Shown piece by piece: positions 38,202 to 48,987 of a stretch of DNA of 64,000 nucleotides. The notes under the pieces are model-generated. The model saw nothing but the letters and a program-made list of their open reading frames with translations, ran no database searches and was not told the origin of the DNA. The stretch is taken from assembly GCF_001677275.1 (NCBI RefSeq), contig NZ_CP016177.1, forward strand, positions 2,418,001 through 2,482,000, written 5' to 3'. A program made the position numbers and the translations under genes. Position 1 is the first letter of the stretch; every line of letters starts with the position of its first letter. The stretch comes from Vibrio breoganii (GTDB taxonomy: Bacteria; Pseudomonadota; Gammaproteobacteria; Enterobacterales; Vibrionaceae).

Positions 38202-39206
38202 ATGGCCTACAACCTAAGAAACCGTAACTTTCTAAAACTTTTAGATTTTACTCAAAAAGAAATTCAGTTCTTATTAGACCTATCTGCAGACCTGAAAAAG
38301 GCTAAGTATGCAGGTACAGAGCAAAAGCGATTACAGGGAAAAAACATCGCTCTAATTTTTGAGAAGTCTTCTACAAGAACACGCTGTGCATTTGAGGTAG
38401 CGGCCTTTGATCAGGGCGCTCAGGTTTCTTATTTAGGCCCATCAGGTTCTCAAATTGGCCATAAAGAGTCGATGAAAGATACCGCTCGCGTCCTTGGACG
38501 CATGTATGACGGCATCGAGTATCGCGGTTTCGGACAAGCTATTGTCGAAGAACTGGGCGAGTACGCTGGCGTGCCTGTTTGGAACGGTCTAACGGACGAG
38601 TTCCATCCAACACAAATCTTGGCAGATTTCCTAACCATGCAGGAGCATGCACGCGGCAAGCAGCTTCATCAAATCAGCTTTGCTTATCTTGGTGATGCGC
38701 GCAACAACATGGGAAATTCGTTACTGGTGGGCGCTGCCAAGATGGGTATGGATATTCGCTTAGTTGCGCCAAAAGCCTATTGGCCAGAAGAAGAGCTCGT
38801 CGCGCAATGTCAGGAAATCGCTCAAAGCAGCGGCGCGACCATCACGCTCACTGAGGATGTCGCCTCTGGCGTAGAGGGCTGTGATTTCTTGTACACTGAC
38901 GTTTGGGTCTCTATGGGCGAGCCTGCTGAAGCTTGGGAAGAGCGCATTGCCGTAATGAAGCCCTATCAAGTGAATATGGATGCCATTAAGGCAACCGGCA
39001 ACCCACACGTTAAGTTCATGCATTGCTTACCGGCTTTCCACGATGACCAAACCACTGTGGGTAAAGAAATAGCCGCCAAATATGGCATGCAAGGTCTTGA
39101 GGTTACCGATGAAGTCTTTGAGTCTGAGCACTCAATTGTCTTTGATGAAGCGGAAAATCGCATGCACACCATCAAGGCAGTAATGGTTGCCACCTTAGGT
39201 CAATAA
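38202..39206 (+). CDS. argF: ornithine carbamoyltransferase
   Basis: A 334-aa enzyme with the carbamoyl-phosphate motif [10 protein letters not shown] (about 55-64), HPTQ in [11 protein letters not shown], and the ornithine-site MHCLPAFHD (about residue 273). It makes citrulline in arginine synthesis. The paired ARG boxes in front support an anabolic, arginine-repressed gene, even though it sits directly after arcA, where a catabolic enzyme would be expected. One enzyme may serve both directions in this organism. Confidence 0.97.
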   Translation: MAYNLRNRNFLKLLDFTQKEIQFLLDLSADLKKAKYAGTEQKRLQGKNIALIFEKSSTRTRCAFEVAAFDQGAQVSYLGPSGSQIGHKESMKDTARVLGRMYDGIEYRGFGQAIVEELGEYAGVPVWNGLTDEFHPTQILADFLTMQEHARGKQLHQISFAYLGDARNNMGNSLLVGAAKMGMDIRLVAPKAYWPEEELVAQCQEIAQSSGATITLTEDVASGVEGCDFLYTDVWVSMGEPAEAWEERIAVMKPYQVNMDAIKATGNPHVKFMHCLPAFHDDQTTVGKEIAAKYGMQGLEVTDEVFESEHSIVFDEAENRMHTIKAVMVATLGQ

Positions 39207-39221
39207 TTCTGACGCAAACGC

Positions 39222-39249
39222 TTGCGATCGTATACTTAGCGCGTATAAT
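39222..39249 (+). promoter_or_regulatory. sigma-70 promoter of pyrLBI
   Basis: TTGCGA, a 16-bp spacer and TATAAT, 25 bp before the leader-peptide start. Confidence 0.75.
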
Positions 39250-39274
39250 CCCAGACGATAAATAGGAGGGTTGT

Positions 39275-39352
39275 ATGCTACACCGTGGCAATCAAAACGT
39301 GACTAAGGAACACTGCCAACGCCGTGTTCCACTCCTATTCATTCAGAATTGA
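39275..39352 (+). CDS. pyrL: pyrBI operon leader peptide
   Basis: A 25-codon ORF (MLHRGNQNV... ending PLLFIQN) with a strong AGGAGGG ribosome site 6 nt before the ATG. Its stop lies 4 nt before the attenuator hairpin. The arrangement matches the pyrBI attenuation mechanism: when UTP is low, polymerase pauses, translation catches up, and the ribosome blocks hairpin formation. The peptide sequence itself is unlike the E. coli leader, which is expected because the sequence is not conserved. Confidence 0.85.
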   Translation: MLHRGNQNVTKEHCQRRVPLLFIQN

Positions 39353-39356
39353 TTCT

Positions 39357-39385
39357 AGCCTCCCTTTTTAGGGGGGCTTTTTTAT
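39357..39385 (+). terminator. pyrBI attenuator
   Basis: AGCCTCCC, a TTTTTA loop and GGGGGGCT with one G:U pair, then six Ts, ending 26 bp before pyrB. Confidence 0.92.
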
Positions 39386-39410
39386 GTGCGTACTATCAGG
39401 GGAAGAAACC

Positions 39411-40340
39411 ATGCAAAACACGCTTTTCAATAAGCACATCATCTCCATTCCAGAGCTAAACCGCGAAGAGCTTGAGCTTATTGTGCAAACGGCAGGAAAA
39501 CTCAAATCAGAGCCAATGCCTACACTGCTAAAGAACAAGGTTGTCGCTAGTTGCTTTTTTGAGCCTTCTACGCGCACACGCCTATCATTTGAAACCGCTA
39601 TTCAACGCGTTGGCGGCAGTGTCATTGGTTTCGACAACGGCGGAAATACCTCACTGGCTAAGAAAGGTGAGACCCTAGCGGACTCAGTACAGGTAATCTC
39701 AACCTACGTTGACGCATTTGTAATGCGCCACCCTCAAGAAGGTGCAGCGCGACTAGCATCTGAGTTTTCCAACGGCGTTCCAGTGATCAATGCTGGTGAT
39801 GGTTCAAACCAACACCCTACGCAAACCTTACTCGACCTGTTCTCAATCTACGAAACTCAAGGCCGTCTAGACAACCTTAACGTTGCCTTTGTTGGCGACC
39901 TTAAATACGGTCGTACTGTGCACTCTCTTACTCAAGCATTGGCGAAGTTTAACAACGTTCGCTTCTACTTTATTGCACCAGAAGCGTTAGCCATGCCAGA
40001 TTACATCTGCGAAGAGCTAGATGAATCAGGCATTCAATATAGCCTGCATACGGATATGGAAAGCGTCATTCCTGAGCTAGATATTCTGTACATGACTCGT
40101 GTTCAAAAAGAACGTTTTGACGAGTCTGAGTATGCGCACATCAAGTCGGCTTACATTCTCACAGCAGCACTGCTGACAGAAGCACGTGACAACTTAAAGG
40201 TGTTACACCCGCTACCACGCGTTGATGAAATCACCGTTGATGTCGATAAAACACCGCATGCCTACTACTTTACGCAGGCTGAAAATGGTGTGTATGCACG
40301 TGAAGCCCTGTTAGCGCTTGTTCTTAACCAAACCCTGTAA
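39411..40340 (+). CDS. pyrB: aspartate carbamoyltransferase catalytic subunit
   Basis: A 309-aa subunit that joins carbamoyl phosphate and aspartate, the committed step of pyrimidine synthesis. The ATG at 39411 ([13 protein letters not shown]) follows AGGGGAAG; the open frame begins earlier inside the attenuator. STRTRLSFE (carbamoyl-phosphate site), [11 protein letters not shown] and HPLPRVDEI (active site) are intact. It is 16 bp upstream of pyrI, with which it forms the 2(C3):3(R2) holoenzyme. Confidence 0.98.
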   Translation: MQNTLFNKHIISIPELNREELELIVQTAGKLKSEPMPTLLKNKVVASCFFEPSTRTRLSFETAIQRVGGSVIGFDNGGNTSLAKKGETLADSVQVISTYVDAFVMRHPQEGAARLASEFSNGVPVINAGDGSNQHPTQTLLDLFSIYETQGRLDNLNVAFVGDLKYGRTVHSLTQALAKFNNVRFYFIAPEALAMPDYICEELDESGIQYSLHTDMESVIPELDILYMTRVQKERFDESEYAHIKSAYILTAALLTEARDNLKVLHPLPRVDEITVDVDKTPHAYYFTQAENGVYAREALLALVLNQTL

Positions 40341-40356
40341 TAGAGGAGATTTAACC

Positions 40357-40818
40357 ATGACTAAACCAACTCAATTACAAGTTGAAGCCATTAAAGACGG
40401 TACTGTAATCGACCATATCCCTGCACATGTGGGTATCAAGGTACTGAAGCTCTTCTCAATGCAAAAATCGAACGAGCGTGTCACCGTTGGCTTAAACCTG
40501 CCTTCATCGGCACTGGGCGCGAAGGATATCCTTAAGATTGAAAACGTGTTCATCAATGAAGAGCAAGCGAGCAAGTTAGCCCTTTACGCTCCTTATGCGA
40601 CAGTCAATCAGATTGAAGACTACAAGGTGGTAAGGAAGCTTGAGCTTGAACTGCCAAGCCAAGTTCGTGGTGTGTTTGCTTGCCCGAACAGCAACTGTAT
40701 CACCCACGGCGAACCAGTAGAAAGCCAGTTCAATGTGGTGGAAAAGAAAGACAGCATTCGTTTGAAATGCAAATACTGTGAAAAAGTGTATTCACGTGAA
40801 GTGGTCACTGAGTTATAA
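40357..40818 (+). CDS. pyrI: aspartate carbamoyltransferase regulatory subunit
   Basis: A 153-aa regulatory chain that binds CTP and ATP. The ATG at 40357 (MTKPTQLQVEAIKDG) has AGAGGAGA upstream. The C-terminal zinc site has four cysteines (CPNSNC and CKYCEK). The N-terminal allosteric domain has GTVIDHIPAHVGIKVL. It is translated after pyrB from one mRNA. Confidence 0.98.
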   Translation: MTKPTQLQVEAIKDGTVIDHIPAHVGIKVLKLFSMQKSNERVTVGLNLPSSALGAKDILKIENVFINEEQASKLALYAPYATVNQIEDYKVVRKLELELPSQVRGVFACPNSNCITHGEPVESQFNVVEKKDSIRLKCKYCEKVYSREVVTEL

Positions 40819-40855
40819 CTAGTATTCGCTAAAACAAAATAGAAATGGAATGAAA

Positions 40856-41245
40856 ATGACGAAAGTACTGCATACTGACAATGCTCCAGCAGCAATCGGC
40901 CCTTATGTTCAAGGTGTTGACCTAGGCGGCATGGTAATGACTTCAGGTCAGATCCCTGTAAACCCAGAGACAGGCGAAGTGTCTTCTGATATTGCAGAGC
41001 AAGCGAGACAGTCTCTAGAGAACGTAAAAGCTGTGGTTGAATCATCAGGTCTAACTGTTACTGACATCGTTAAGATGACGGTATTCGTTAAAGACCTAAA
41101 TGACTTCGGTACAGTCAACGAGGTATACGGTAAGTTCTTCGACGAGCATAACGTAGCAAACTACCCTGCTCGCTCTTGTGTAGAGGTTGCTCGTCTTCCA
41201 AAAGATGTAGGCATCGAGATCGAAGCGATTGCAGTTCGCAAATAA
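40856..41245 (+). CDS. ridA: 2-iminobutanoate/2-iminopropanoate deaminase RidA
   Basis: A 129-aa YjgF/UK114-family enzyme that hydrolyses reactive enamine/imine products of PLP enzymes. The start at 40856 is preferred over the ATG two codons earlier because a GGA site lies 6 nt before it and it matches the family N-terminus (MTKVLHTDNAPAAIGPY). The signature ARSCVEVARLPKDVGIEIEA (with the substrate-binding Arg) is present. The gene follows pyrBI, an arrangement shared with enterobacteria and Vibrio. Confidence 0.97.
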   Translation: MTKVLHTDNAPAAIGPYVQGVDLGGMVMTSGQIPVNPETGEVSSDIAEQARQSLENVKAVVESSGLTVTDIVKMTVFVKDLNDFGTVNEVYGKFFDEHNVANYPARSCVEVARLPKDVGIEIEAIAVRK

Positions 41246-41270
41246 GACGATCTGCTTTTGCGAATGACTA

Positions 41271-41297
41271 AAAAGGGAGCCTCGGCTCCCTTTTTTC
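41271..41297. terminator. bidirectional terminator, ridA / plsC
   Basis: AAAAGGGAGC, a CTCG loop and GCTCCCTTTTTT between convergent genes. Confidence 0.93.
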
Positions 41298-41301
41298 TTG
41301 T

Positions 41302-42045
41302 TTAGTTTTTCGCGCCGTCAGCGGCATTTCTTGCGTCGACTTCTTCATCCAAGTCTTTCAGCTTCGCTTCCATCTGACTACGACAAAGCTCTGCAAGTTC
41401 GCGCACATTAGACTTACTGTATTGTGATGTATCCACTGGTGGTAGCATCTCAATAATAACGTGACCGTTATTCCAACGATTCAGTTTTACCTTATCTTGA
41501 GTCGTGCTACATACAATAGGAATGATGGGGGTCTCAGCGCCAATCGCGGCATGAAAAGCACCGGTCTTAAATGGCAGTAAACCACGTCCGCGTGAACGCG
41601 TCCCTTCAGGGAACATCCATACTGACAAGCGAGTTTGCTTCATCTTATCGACCACCTGATCAATCGTGCCCATGGCTTTTGAGCGGTTAGCTCGGTCAAT
41701 CAAGATATTACCCGTTAGCCAATAAAGCTGACCAAACAGTGGTAACCAAAGCAGACTTTTCTTACCTACTGTTACTACGTTTGGGGTCACCGCAGAAGAT
41801 ACAGTAAACAGATCCCATGAGTTCTGGTGATTAGCGATATAGGTTGCCTGACCACGCTTATAAGCATCTTCAGGAAGACGCAGTTCCAACTTGATACCAA
41901 ATACGCGGTGCATTGCGCCAAAGTAGCGACCAAATCTAAATACGTGTTTTGGGTTTCTAGGGCTAAATAGGCAGTAGCCACAGCCAAACACAAACATCAG
42001 TACAGCAAAAATTGCGACCATAAATATGCGCAGTAAAGCAATCAT
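41302..42045 (-). CDS. plsC: 1-acylglycerol-3-phosphate O-acyltransferase (PlsC family)
   Basis: A 247-aa membrane-associated acyltransferase starting at 42045 (MIALLRIFMVAIF) with AGGAA upstream; the open frame extends 23 codons further. An N-terminal hydrophobic anchor is followed by the catalytic NHQNSWD (HX4D) and the substrate-binding FPEGTRSRGRG. It makes phosphatidic acid from lysophosphatidic acid. Vibrio genomes often carry more than one PlsC homolog, so the symbol is by family. Confidence 0.9.
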   Translation of the reverse strand: MIALLRIFMVAIFAVLMFVFGCGYCLFSPRNPKHVFRFGRYFGAMHRVFGIKLELRLPEDAYKRGQATYIANHQNSWDLFTVSSAVTPNVVTVGKKSLLWLPLFGQLYWLTGNILIDRANRSKAMGTIDQVVDKMKQTRLSVWMFPEGTRSRGRGLLPFKTGAFHAAIGAETPIIPIVCSTTQDKVKLNRWNNGHVIIEMLPPVDTSQYSKSNVRELAELCRSQMEAKLKDLDEEVDARNAADGAKN

Positions 42046-42205
42046 TGTTTCATTCCTAGCGATATCCTTCGCAGTTATATGGTTATACCCGACATATCCA
42101 AATCTCGGGGACATTATTCTTTAAGAAGGTTGCGGCCCATGTTGACCTAGGGCTAATTGCATAAGCCCGCAGACAATAGCGGTATTTAGCCCTACAAGTC
42201 TACCA

Positions 42206-42237
42206 AATAAAAAAGCCGAAACCATATGGTTTCGGCC
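42206..42237 (-). terminator. murA terminator
   Basis: On the minus strand GCCGAAACC, an ATAT loop, GGTTTCGGC and a run of six Ts. Confidence 0.93.
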
Positions 42238-42261
42238 TGAAATAGCATCTAAATAACCTAA

Positions 42262-43533
<1,272 letters not shown>

Positions 43534-43539
43534 TTATCC

Positions 43540-43794
43540 TTAAAGCGACATAAGTTTTTTATCGCGCTGCCACTCATCAGGAGTAAAAGCTTTGATTGAT
43601 ACCGCGTGGATATCATTGCGTTGGATGTATTCCATCAAAGGTGCATAGATAAGCTGTTGCTTCTTAACACGACTCATACCGTCAAAAGATTCGTCAACGG
43701 CAATGACCTCATAGTGGCTACCTTCGCCTTTCACATGAATTTCTGCTAGCTGCAACGCGTCGTCGAGCAATTTCTTAACTTGTGTACTATCCAC
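43540..43794 (-). CDS. ibaG: BolA family acid-stress protein IbaG
   Basis: An 84-aa BolA-like protein. I choose a GTG start at 43794 ([14 protein letters not shown]), preceded 6 nt upstream by GAGGG; the open frame continues four codons to a [28 protein letters not shown] and [13 protein letters not shown] are BolA/YrbA signatures, including the invariant His in the last. It probably binds an iron-sulphur cluster with a glutaredoxin. The start overlaps the mlaB stop (GTGGATAG), so the two are translationally coupled. Confidence 0.9.
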   Translation of the reverse strand: MDSTQVKKLLDDALQLAEIHVKGEGSHYEVIAVDESFDGMSRVKKQQLIYAPLMEYIQRNDIHAVSIKAFTPDEWQRDKKLMSL

Positions 43795-44119
43795 TTTTAC
43801 CCTCAATCTCGATTTCTATATGCCCCGCCAGTAACGGCATTGCATTACTTACTTCAAATAGTGTAAGCAGTTTATTTGGTACAGATCGCAACATTATATG
43901 GCAGTTACAATTTTTTGCATGTTCAATTAAGTGCAGAATGAGTGCCATTGCCGCAGAATCGGAATTTAGCACCTCATTTAGGTTGATTTCTAGCCGCTCT
44001 GCACTTGGGGACCATTGCAATATCTGCTGCCAAAGCTGCGGAACACTGTTTCTATTTAACACACCACTAATCTCGGCATGCTGTTCATCAATGACGATCC
44101 AAGACGCTGTAGTGCTCAT
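43787..44119 (-). CDS. mlaB: STAS-domain phospholipid transport protein MlaB
   Basis: A 110-aa cytoplasmic STAS-domain protein that stabilises and regulates the MlaF ATPase in the inner-membrane MlaFEDB complex. The STAS strand/helix pattern is visible, with [19 protein letters not shown] containing the conserved Asp-Ser region. The gene order mlaF-E-D-C-B supports the call. The start overlaps the last base of mlaC, and the tail overlaps ibaG. Confidence 0.92.
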   Translation of the reverse strand: MSTTASWIVIDEQHAEISGVLNRNSVPQLWQQILQWSPSAERLEINLNEVLNSDSAAMALILHLIEHAKNCNCHIMLRSVPNKLLTLFEVSNAMPLLAGHIEIEIEGKSG

Positions 44120-44760
44120 TATTTTGCAGGCTCATAGCGAATTGGAGTCTTAGCAAGCCTTGCTAGCTCTTCTGTTACCGCAGGAAGGCCATCACTACGG
44201 ATCTTTCCGCCCCACTCGGATTGCTTGCTGGATATCAGACTGACACCTTCAGCCACCATATCAAAGGCTTGCCACTCGCCGGTTTTCTTATCTTTACGCC
44301 ACTTAAATTCAATCTTAATCGGTGGGCGATCACCTTGCACAATTTCAACCGGAATAGACACGATACGTTGGTCAGCTCTTATAGGTTTAGATTTTGAGTA
44401 ATTAATCTGTTGGTCTTTGTATTGGGTAAGCACCTGTGCGTATGAGGTGACCAAATACTCACGAAAGGCCACCAAGAAGTCAGCCACTTCGGCTTTATCA
44501 GCTTTTTTCAGGTAACTCCCTAATACCTTTAAGCCTGCATAACGGTCATTAACGTACGGCATTAGCTCTTCTTCTACGACAACTTTAAGTTGGTCTGGAG
44601 ATTCTCTTAATTGCGTCTGCTCATTTTTGAGTCTGTCAAACGTATTGCTCCCAACTTGCTCCATCATCTGATACGGCTGAGTTTTATCAATAGTTGCGCC
44701 CAAGACAATCGGCGAACAAAGCATTAAAATCAATGAGATAAATCTAAGAATGCATTTCAT
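44119..44760 (-). CDS. mlaC: periplasmic phospholipid-binding protein MlaC
   Basis: A 213-aa protein with a signal peptide (cleavage expected after VLGA near residue 22). It shuttles phospholipid between the outer-membrane MlaA complex and MlaFEDB. The family's MLaC/Ttg2D fold is recognisable by LKVLGSYLKKADKAEVADFLVAFREYLV-type spacing around residue 80 and WQAFDMVAEGVSLISS near residue 165. mlaA is not in this window. Confidence 0.93.
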   Translation of the reverse strand: MKCILRFISLILMLCSPIVLGATIDKTQPYQMMEQVGSNTFDRLKNEQTQLRESPDQLKVVVEEELMPYVNDRYAGLKVLGSYLKKADKAEVADFLVAFREYLVTSYAQVLTQYKDQQINYSKSKPIRADQRIVSIPVEIVQGDRPPIKIEFKWRKDKKTGEWQAFDMVAEGVSLISSKQSEWGGKIRSDGLPAVTEELARLAKTPIRYEPAK

Positions 44761-44762
44761 AC

Positions 44763-45242
44763 TTATTCTCCTGAGCCATCACCAACGCTATATAAGAACT
44801 GTCCAATCAAATCCTCAAGCACCAGTGCCGATTTAGTATCCTCTATCAGGTCACCATCTGCGAGTAAGTCTACATCCTCGTCAATAAAGCCAGGTATCAA
44901 GCTAATGTATTGCTCCCCTATTAGGCCTGAGGTCAAGATATGTGCACTTGAGGTATCAGGAAAATGACCATAGTTTTCGCCAATCGAAAGGGTCACTATG
45001 GGAGTATAGTACTCGGTATCTAAGCTAATATCCGATACTCGCCCTACCACTACCCCACCGACCTTGACCGGGGAGCGCACCTTAAGGCTACCTATATTGT
45101 CGAAATAAGCTCTTAACTTATAGCTGTCTTGGCTTCCTATTGACTTTACATCAGCAACCTTCAGCACCATAAATAGCACCGCTATGATGCCAAGGATCAT
45201 AAAACTACCGACCCAAAACTCTAACTTCCTTGATTGACTCAT
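44763..45242 (-). CDS. mlaD: phospholipid transport MCE protein MlaD
   Basis: A 159-aa protein with one N-terminal membrane helix (residues 8-28) and a single MCE domain (LRAYFDNIGSLKVRSPVKVGGV, seen in the family as the RAxFxxxxGLxxGxxVxxxGV pattern). Six copies form the ring above MlaE. The C-terminal LEDLIGQFLYS helix fits the hydrophobic pore. It is 2 bp after mlaE. Confidence 0.95.
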   Translation of the reverse strand: MSQSRKLEFWVGSFMILGIIAVLFMVLKVADVKSIGSQDSYKLRAYFDNIGSLKVRSPVKVGGVVVGRVSDISLDTEYYTPIVTLSIGENYGHFPDTSSAHILTSGLIGEQYISLIPGFIDEDVDLLADGDLIEDTKSALVLEDLIGQFLYSVGDGSGE

Positions 45243-45244
45243 AC

Positions 45245-46036
45245 TTAACTTCCAAACATTAATGCGGTAAGCACAAAATCTAGCCCCAATACGGCTAGAG
45301 ATGAATGCACTACTGTGCGAGTAGTTGCTTGACTGATGCCCTCTGAAGTAGGCACTGCGTCATAGCCATTGAACAAAGCAATCCAAACCACGGTAATAGC
45401 AAATACCAAAGACTTAATGAGGCTGTTGCCAATATCTCTGCCTAATTCCACAGAAGACTGCATTGCTGACCAAAAACTTCCGTGGTCGATGCCCTTCCAA
45501 TCAACACCCACAAACTGGCCACCTAAGATGCCAATGGCAATAAAAATCATAGTAAGTAGTGGCATCGATATCACACCGGCCCAAAATCTTGGATTAATGA
45601 TGCGTTTTAGTGGATCGACAGCCATCATCTCTAGGCTTGATAACTGTTCTGTTGCCTTCATTAAACCTATTTCAGCGGTCAACGCTGAGCCCGCACGCCC
45701 AGCAAACAGTAGAGCAGTGACCACAGGACCCAACTCTCGCAATAGCGACAAGGCAACCATCTGCCCCAAGCTGCCTTCTGCACCATAATCGACGAGCACG
45801 ACATAACCTTGAAGGCTCAACACCATGCCGATAAACAGCCCTGACACCATAATGATGGCCAAGGATTGCACACCAACCGAGTGAAGCTGCTTGATCAGCA
45901 GAGGGAAGCTTTTTAACGGCTCAGGTTTACTAAACAAAGCACCGAGCATCATAAAGGTCGCTCTACCAAAAGAGCGGCTTAGCCTCACTCCTGAAGCGCC
46001 AAAATCAGCCACCTTGTTAACCACTTTAGACATCAT
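45245..46036 (-). CDS. mlaE: phospholipid ABC transporter permease MlaE
   Basis: A 263-aa inner-membrane permease with about five helices. Family hallmarks are the [18 protein letters not shown] region, the [24 protein letters not shown] loop (with the conserved E and R) and [16 protein letters not shown]. It overlaps the mlaF stop by four bases (ATGA). The ABC system keeps the outer membrane asymmetric by retrograde, or as debated anterograde, phospholipid transport. Confidence 0.96.
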   Translation of the reverse strand: MMSKVVNKVADFGASGVRLSRSFGRATFMMLGALFSKPEPLKSFPLLIKQLHSVGVQSLAIIMVSGLFIGMVLSLQGYVVLVDYGAEGSLGQMVALSLLRELGPVVTALLFAGRAGSALTAEIGLMKATEQLSSLEMMAVDPLKRIINPRFWAGVISMPLLTMIFIAIGILGGQFVGVDWKGIDHGSFWSAMQSSVELGRDIGNSLIKSLVFAITVVWIALFNGYDAVPTSEGISQATTRTVVHSSLAVLGLDFVLTALMFGS

Positions 46037-46836
46037 CGCAGAAACAAGTCCTTTTCTAATTGCTGTGATGGAAACGCAAAGGGCACCGCACCATCCGCAT
46101 TGCCTTGCAAAAACTGCTGAACCCTTGGATCGGCGCTTTGCTCAATCTCTAACGGGTTTCCTTTGGCTATGATCTTCTTATCCGCCATCAAATACACATA
46201 ATCCGCGATACTCATTACCTCAGGTACATCATGCGAAACCACGATAGAGGTAATGCCCAAGGCTTGGTTGAGCTTTTGAATCAACTCCACCAGCACCCCC
46301 ATAGTAATAGGGTCTTGCCCCACAAAAGGTTCATCGTACATGACCACTTCAGGGTCCAGCGCTATTGCTCGAGCTAGAGCCACTCTTCGCGTCATACCTC
46401 CAGACAGTTCGCTAGGCATTAAGTCTGCAGCACCTCTCAAACCAACCGCTTCCAACTTCAAAAGTACTATGGTGTGAATGAGCGACTCGGGCAAAGTCGT
46501 ATGCTCACGAATAGGAAAGGCGACGTTGTCAAAAACGGTCAGGTCGGTAAACAGTGCCCCCGACTGAAACAGCATGCTCATTTTCTTTCGGGTTTGGTAT
46601 AGCAACCCTCGGCTCAGCGCTGGAATATTACGGTCTTCAAACCATATCTCTCCGCTATCGGGCTGAATCTGCCCACCAATGAGCTTCAATAGTGTGGTTT
46701 TACCAATGCCCGACGGTCCCATAATTGCCGTGATCTTCCCTTCTGGAATCGACAGACTGATGTCATCAAAAATCACCCTATTGCCACGCGAGAAGGTGAC
46801 ATTATTGAGAATGATTTTGGGATTTGGTTCAGCCAT
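46033..46836 (-). CDS. mlaF: phospholipid ABC transporter ATPase MlaF
   Basis: A 267-aa ATPase starting at the ATG at 46836 ([12 protein letters not shown]), 6 nt after AAGGAG; a GTG two codons earlier is less likely. Walker [12 protein letters not shown], signature [15 protein letters not shown], Walker [14 protein letters not shown] and the H-loop in VVSHDV are present. It is the first gene of the mla-ibaG-murA operon and is divergent from yrbG. Confidence 0.97.
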   Translation of the reverse strand: MAEPNPKIILNNVTFSRGNRVIFDDISLSIPEGKITAIMGPSGIGKTTLLKLIGGQIQPDSGEIWFEDRNIPALSRGLLYQTRKKMSMLFQSGALFTDLTVFDNVAFPIREHTTLPESLIHTIVLLKLEAVGLRGAADLMPSELSGGMTRRVALARAIALDPEVVMYDEPFVGQDPITMGVLVELIQKLNQALGITSIVVSHDVPEVMSIADYVYLMADKKIIAKGNPLEIEQSADPRVQQFLQGNADGAVPFAFPSQQLEKDLFLR

Positions 46837-47025
46837 CGACACTCCTTGTCCAGACTCTGTACGCGCAAAATATTAAAAAGGTTGAATAAATCAGTTAGTT
46901 GCTCGACTTAATCATAGGAATTTTATTAGACTTATGTGTAAATAATTTGTCTAAAATCTTCCCTTTTTGACAGCTTAACGTCAAAATCACTGTTTAACTC
47001 GCATCAATTAATAAAGAGTCCACTA

Positions 47026-47985
47026 ATGATCGTAGCGATTTGTCTTCTTATCGTTGGCTTAATCTTGCTGGTATGGAGTGCCGATAGACTGGTATTCGGT
47101 TCCGCAGCCCTGGCCAGAAACTTCGGGATTTCTCCACTAGTCATCGGTATGACCATTCTTGCCATGGGCTCTTCTGCTCCTGAAATGATGGTATCTGCAA
47201 CGGCGGCTCTAGAAGGTAAAACCGATACTGCGGTAGGTAACGTGCTGGGCTCTAACATCGCAAACATCGCCCTTATTCTCGGTATCACTGCGCTAGTTAA
47301 ACCACTTTCAGTAAGCTCTGGCGTATTGCGTCGCGAACTGCCTCTAATGATAGGTGTGACCTTGGTTGCCGGCGGCATCATGTGGAACCACTACCTAGGT
47401 TTTATGGAAGGTGTATTGTTGGTCGTGTTGTTTGCCGCATTCATCATCACCATGCTACGTATCTCGCGCGCAGAGAAGCTCAAGGGCGATACCATGATCA
47501 GCGAGCAAGAGTCTGAAGTACCCGATGGCGTAGAAAATAAAAAAGCCATTTTTTGGGTCGTTGTGGGTCTTATCGTCTTGCCTATTTCAGCAGATCTACT
47601 GGTCAACAATGCTGTCATCATTGCCAAGTACTTTGGCATGAGTGATTTGGTTATCGGCCTGACGATTATCGCAGTGGGTACCAGCCTTCCTGAGCTAGCG
47701 GCTTCTCTTGCCGGTGTGATGAAAGGCGAAGATGACATGGCAGTGGGTAACATCATCGGCTCAAATGTATTTAATATTCTTGCTGTAATGGGTATTCCAG
47801 GCCTTCTTAATCCATCATTCCTCAACGAAGACGCGATGAACCGTGATTTTTGGGTGATGCTAGGCGTTTCTTTGCTATTAGTGGTGATGGCGCTCGGTAA
47901 GTCCAGAAGCATCAACCGAATCGAAGGTAGTATCCTGTTCCTGTTATTCATCGCCTATCAAGGCTACTTGATCATGAACGTATAA
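47026..47985 (+). CDS. calcium/sodium antiporter (YrbG family)
   Basis: A 319-aa protein with ten membrane helices arranged as two homologous halves. Each half has the cation-binding alpha repeat: GMTILAMGSSAPEMMVSATAAL in the first and GLTIIAVGTSLPELAASLAGV in the second, with the acidic residue in the helix. It belongs to the Ca2+:cation antiporter family. The short acidic loop (EQESEVPDGVENK) separates the halves. It opens the operon leading to kdsD, kdsC and the lpt genes, as in E. coli. Confidence 0.94.
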   Translation: MIVAICLLIVGLILLVWSADRLVFGSAALARNFGISPLVIGMTILAMGSSAPEMMVSATAALEGKTDTAVGNVLGSNIANIALILGITALVKPLSVSSGVLRRELPLMIGVTLVAGGIMWNHYLGFMEGVLLVVLFAAFIITMLRISRAEKLKGDTMISEQESEVPDGVENKKAIFWVVVGLIVLPISADLLVNNAVIIAKYFGMSDLVIGLTIIAVGTSLPELAASLAGVMKGEDDMAVGNIIGSNVFNILAVMGIPGLLNPSFLNEDAMNRDFWVMLGVSLLLVVMALGKSRSINRIEGSILFLLFIAYQGYLIMNV

Positions 47986-48009
47986 AATTGAACATCAAAG
48001 GAATCAACC

Positions 48010-48984
48010 GTGTCTTCAAAATTTGACTATCAAAAAGCTGCACAAGAAGTTCTAGATATAGAAATTGCAGGACTGACTCAGCTGTCTCAATATTTTAATG
48101 CCGATTTCAATCGTGCCTGTGATGCCATATTAGAAAACAAGCACGGCAAGGTTGTGGTAATGGGTATGGGTAAATCTGGCCATATTGGTAACAAGATTGC
48201 AGCCACATTGGCAAGTACGGGCACCTCTGCCTTTTTTGTTCACCCAGGAGAAGCAGCACACGGCGACCTTGGTATGATTGCTCAAGGAGATATCGTTATC
48301 GCTATCTCCAATTCTGGTGAATCTTCTGAGATTTTATCGCTGTTTCCAGTATTGAAGCGTCTGAACATTCAGATCATCAGCATGACAGGTAAGCCAAACT
48401 CAAACATGGCTAAACTGGGTGATATTCACCTGTGTATCGCCGTTCCTCAAGAAGCTTGTCCTAGAGAGTTAGCACCAACGAGCAGCACAACCGCTACCTT
48501 GGTGATGGGCGATGCCTTAGCTATGGCTCTGATGCAGGCGAGAGGCTTTACCGCTGAGGACTTTGCACTGTCTCATCCGGGTGGTGCACTGGGTCGCAAG
48601 TTGTTATTAAAATTAGAAAACATTATGCACACTGGCTCAGCAGTTCCTAAAGTTAAAGCAGGCGCTTTGATTAAGGATGCCCTGATTGAAATCAGCCAAA
48701 AAGGCTTAGGCATGACGGCCATTGTTGATGATCAGGACAAAATCCAAGGCATATTCACCGATGGTGATTTACGACGCCTTTTAGATAAGCGTATTGACAT
48801 TCACAGCACTAAGATTGGTGATGTAATGTCAAAGAATCCAAGCTTTGCCTCGCCATCTCTATTGGCGGTTGAAGGGTTGAATATGATGCAAGAACGCAGC
48901 ATCACAGCCTTATTACTATGTGAAGACGACAAACTGGTTGGTGCTCTCAATATGCACGACCTTCTTAAAGCCGGAGTAATGTAA
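48010..48984 (+). CDS. kdsD: arabinose-5-phosphate isomerase
   Basis: A 324-aa enzyme converting ribulose-5-phosphate to arabinose-5-phosphate for Kdo synthesis. The SIS domain (about 35-170) has GMGKSGHIGNKIAATLASTG, read with SNSGESSEIL as the sugar-phosphate loops. Two CBS motifs follow (about 205-324). The start codon is GTG with AAAGGA upstream. It is 24 bp after yrbG and 3 bp before kdsC. Pentose phosphate produced by the xylose locus would feed this enzyme too. Confidence 0.96.
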   Translation: MSSKFDYQKAAQEVLDIEIAGLTQLSQYFNADFNRACDAILENKHGKVVVMGMGKSGHIGNKIAATLASTGTSAFFVHPGEAAHGDLGMIAQGDIVIAISNSGESSEILSLFPVLKRLNIQIISMTGKPNSNMAKLGDIHLCIAVPQEACPRELAPTSSTTATLVMGDALAMALMQARGFTAEDFALSHPGGALGRKLLLKLENIMHTGSAVPKVKAGALIKDALIEISQKGLGMTAIVDDQDKIQGIFTDGDLRRLLDKRIDIHSTKIGDVMSKNPSFASPSLLAVEGLNMMQERSITALLLCEDDKLVGALNMHDLLKAGVM

Positions 48985-48987
48985 TTC

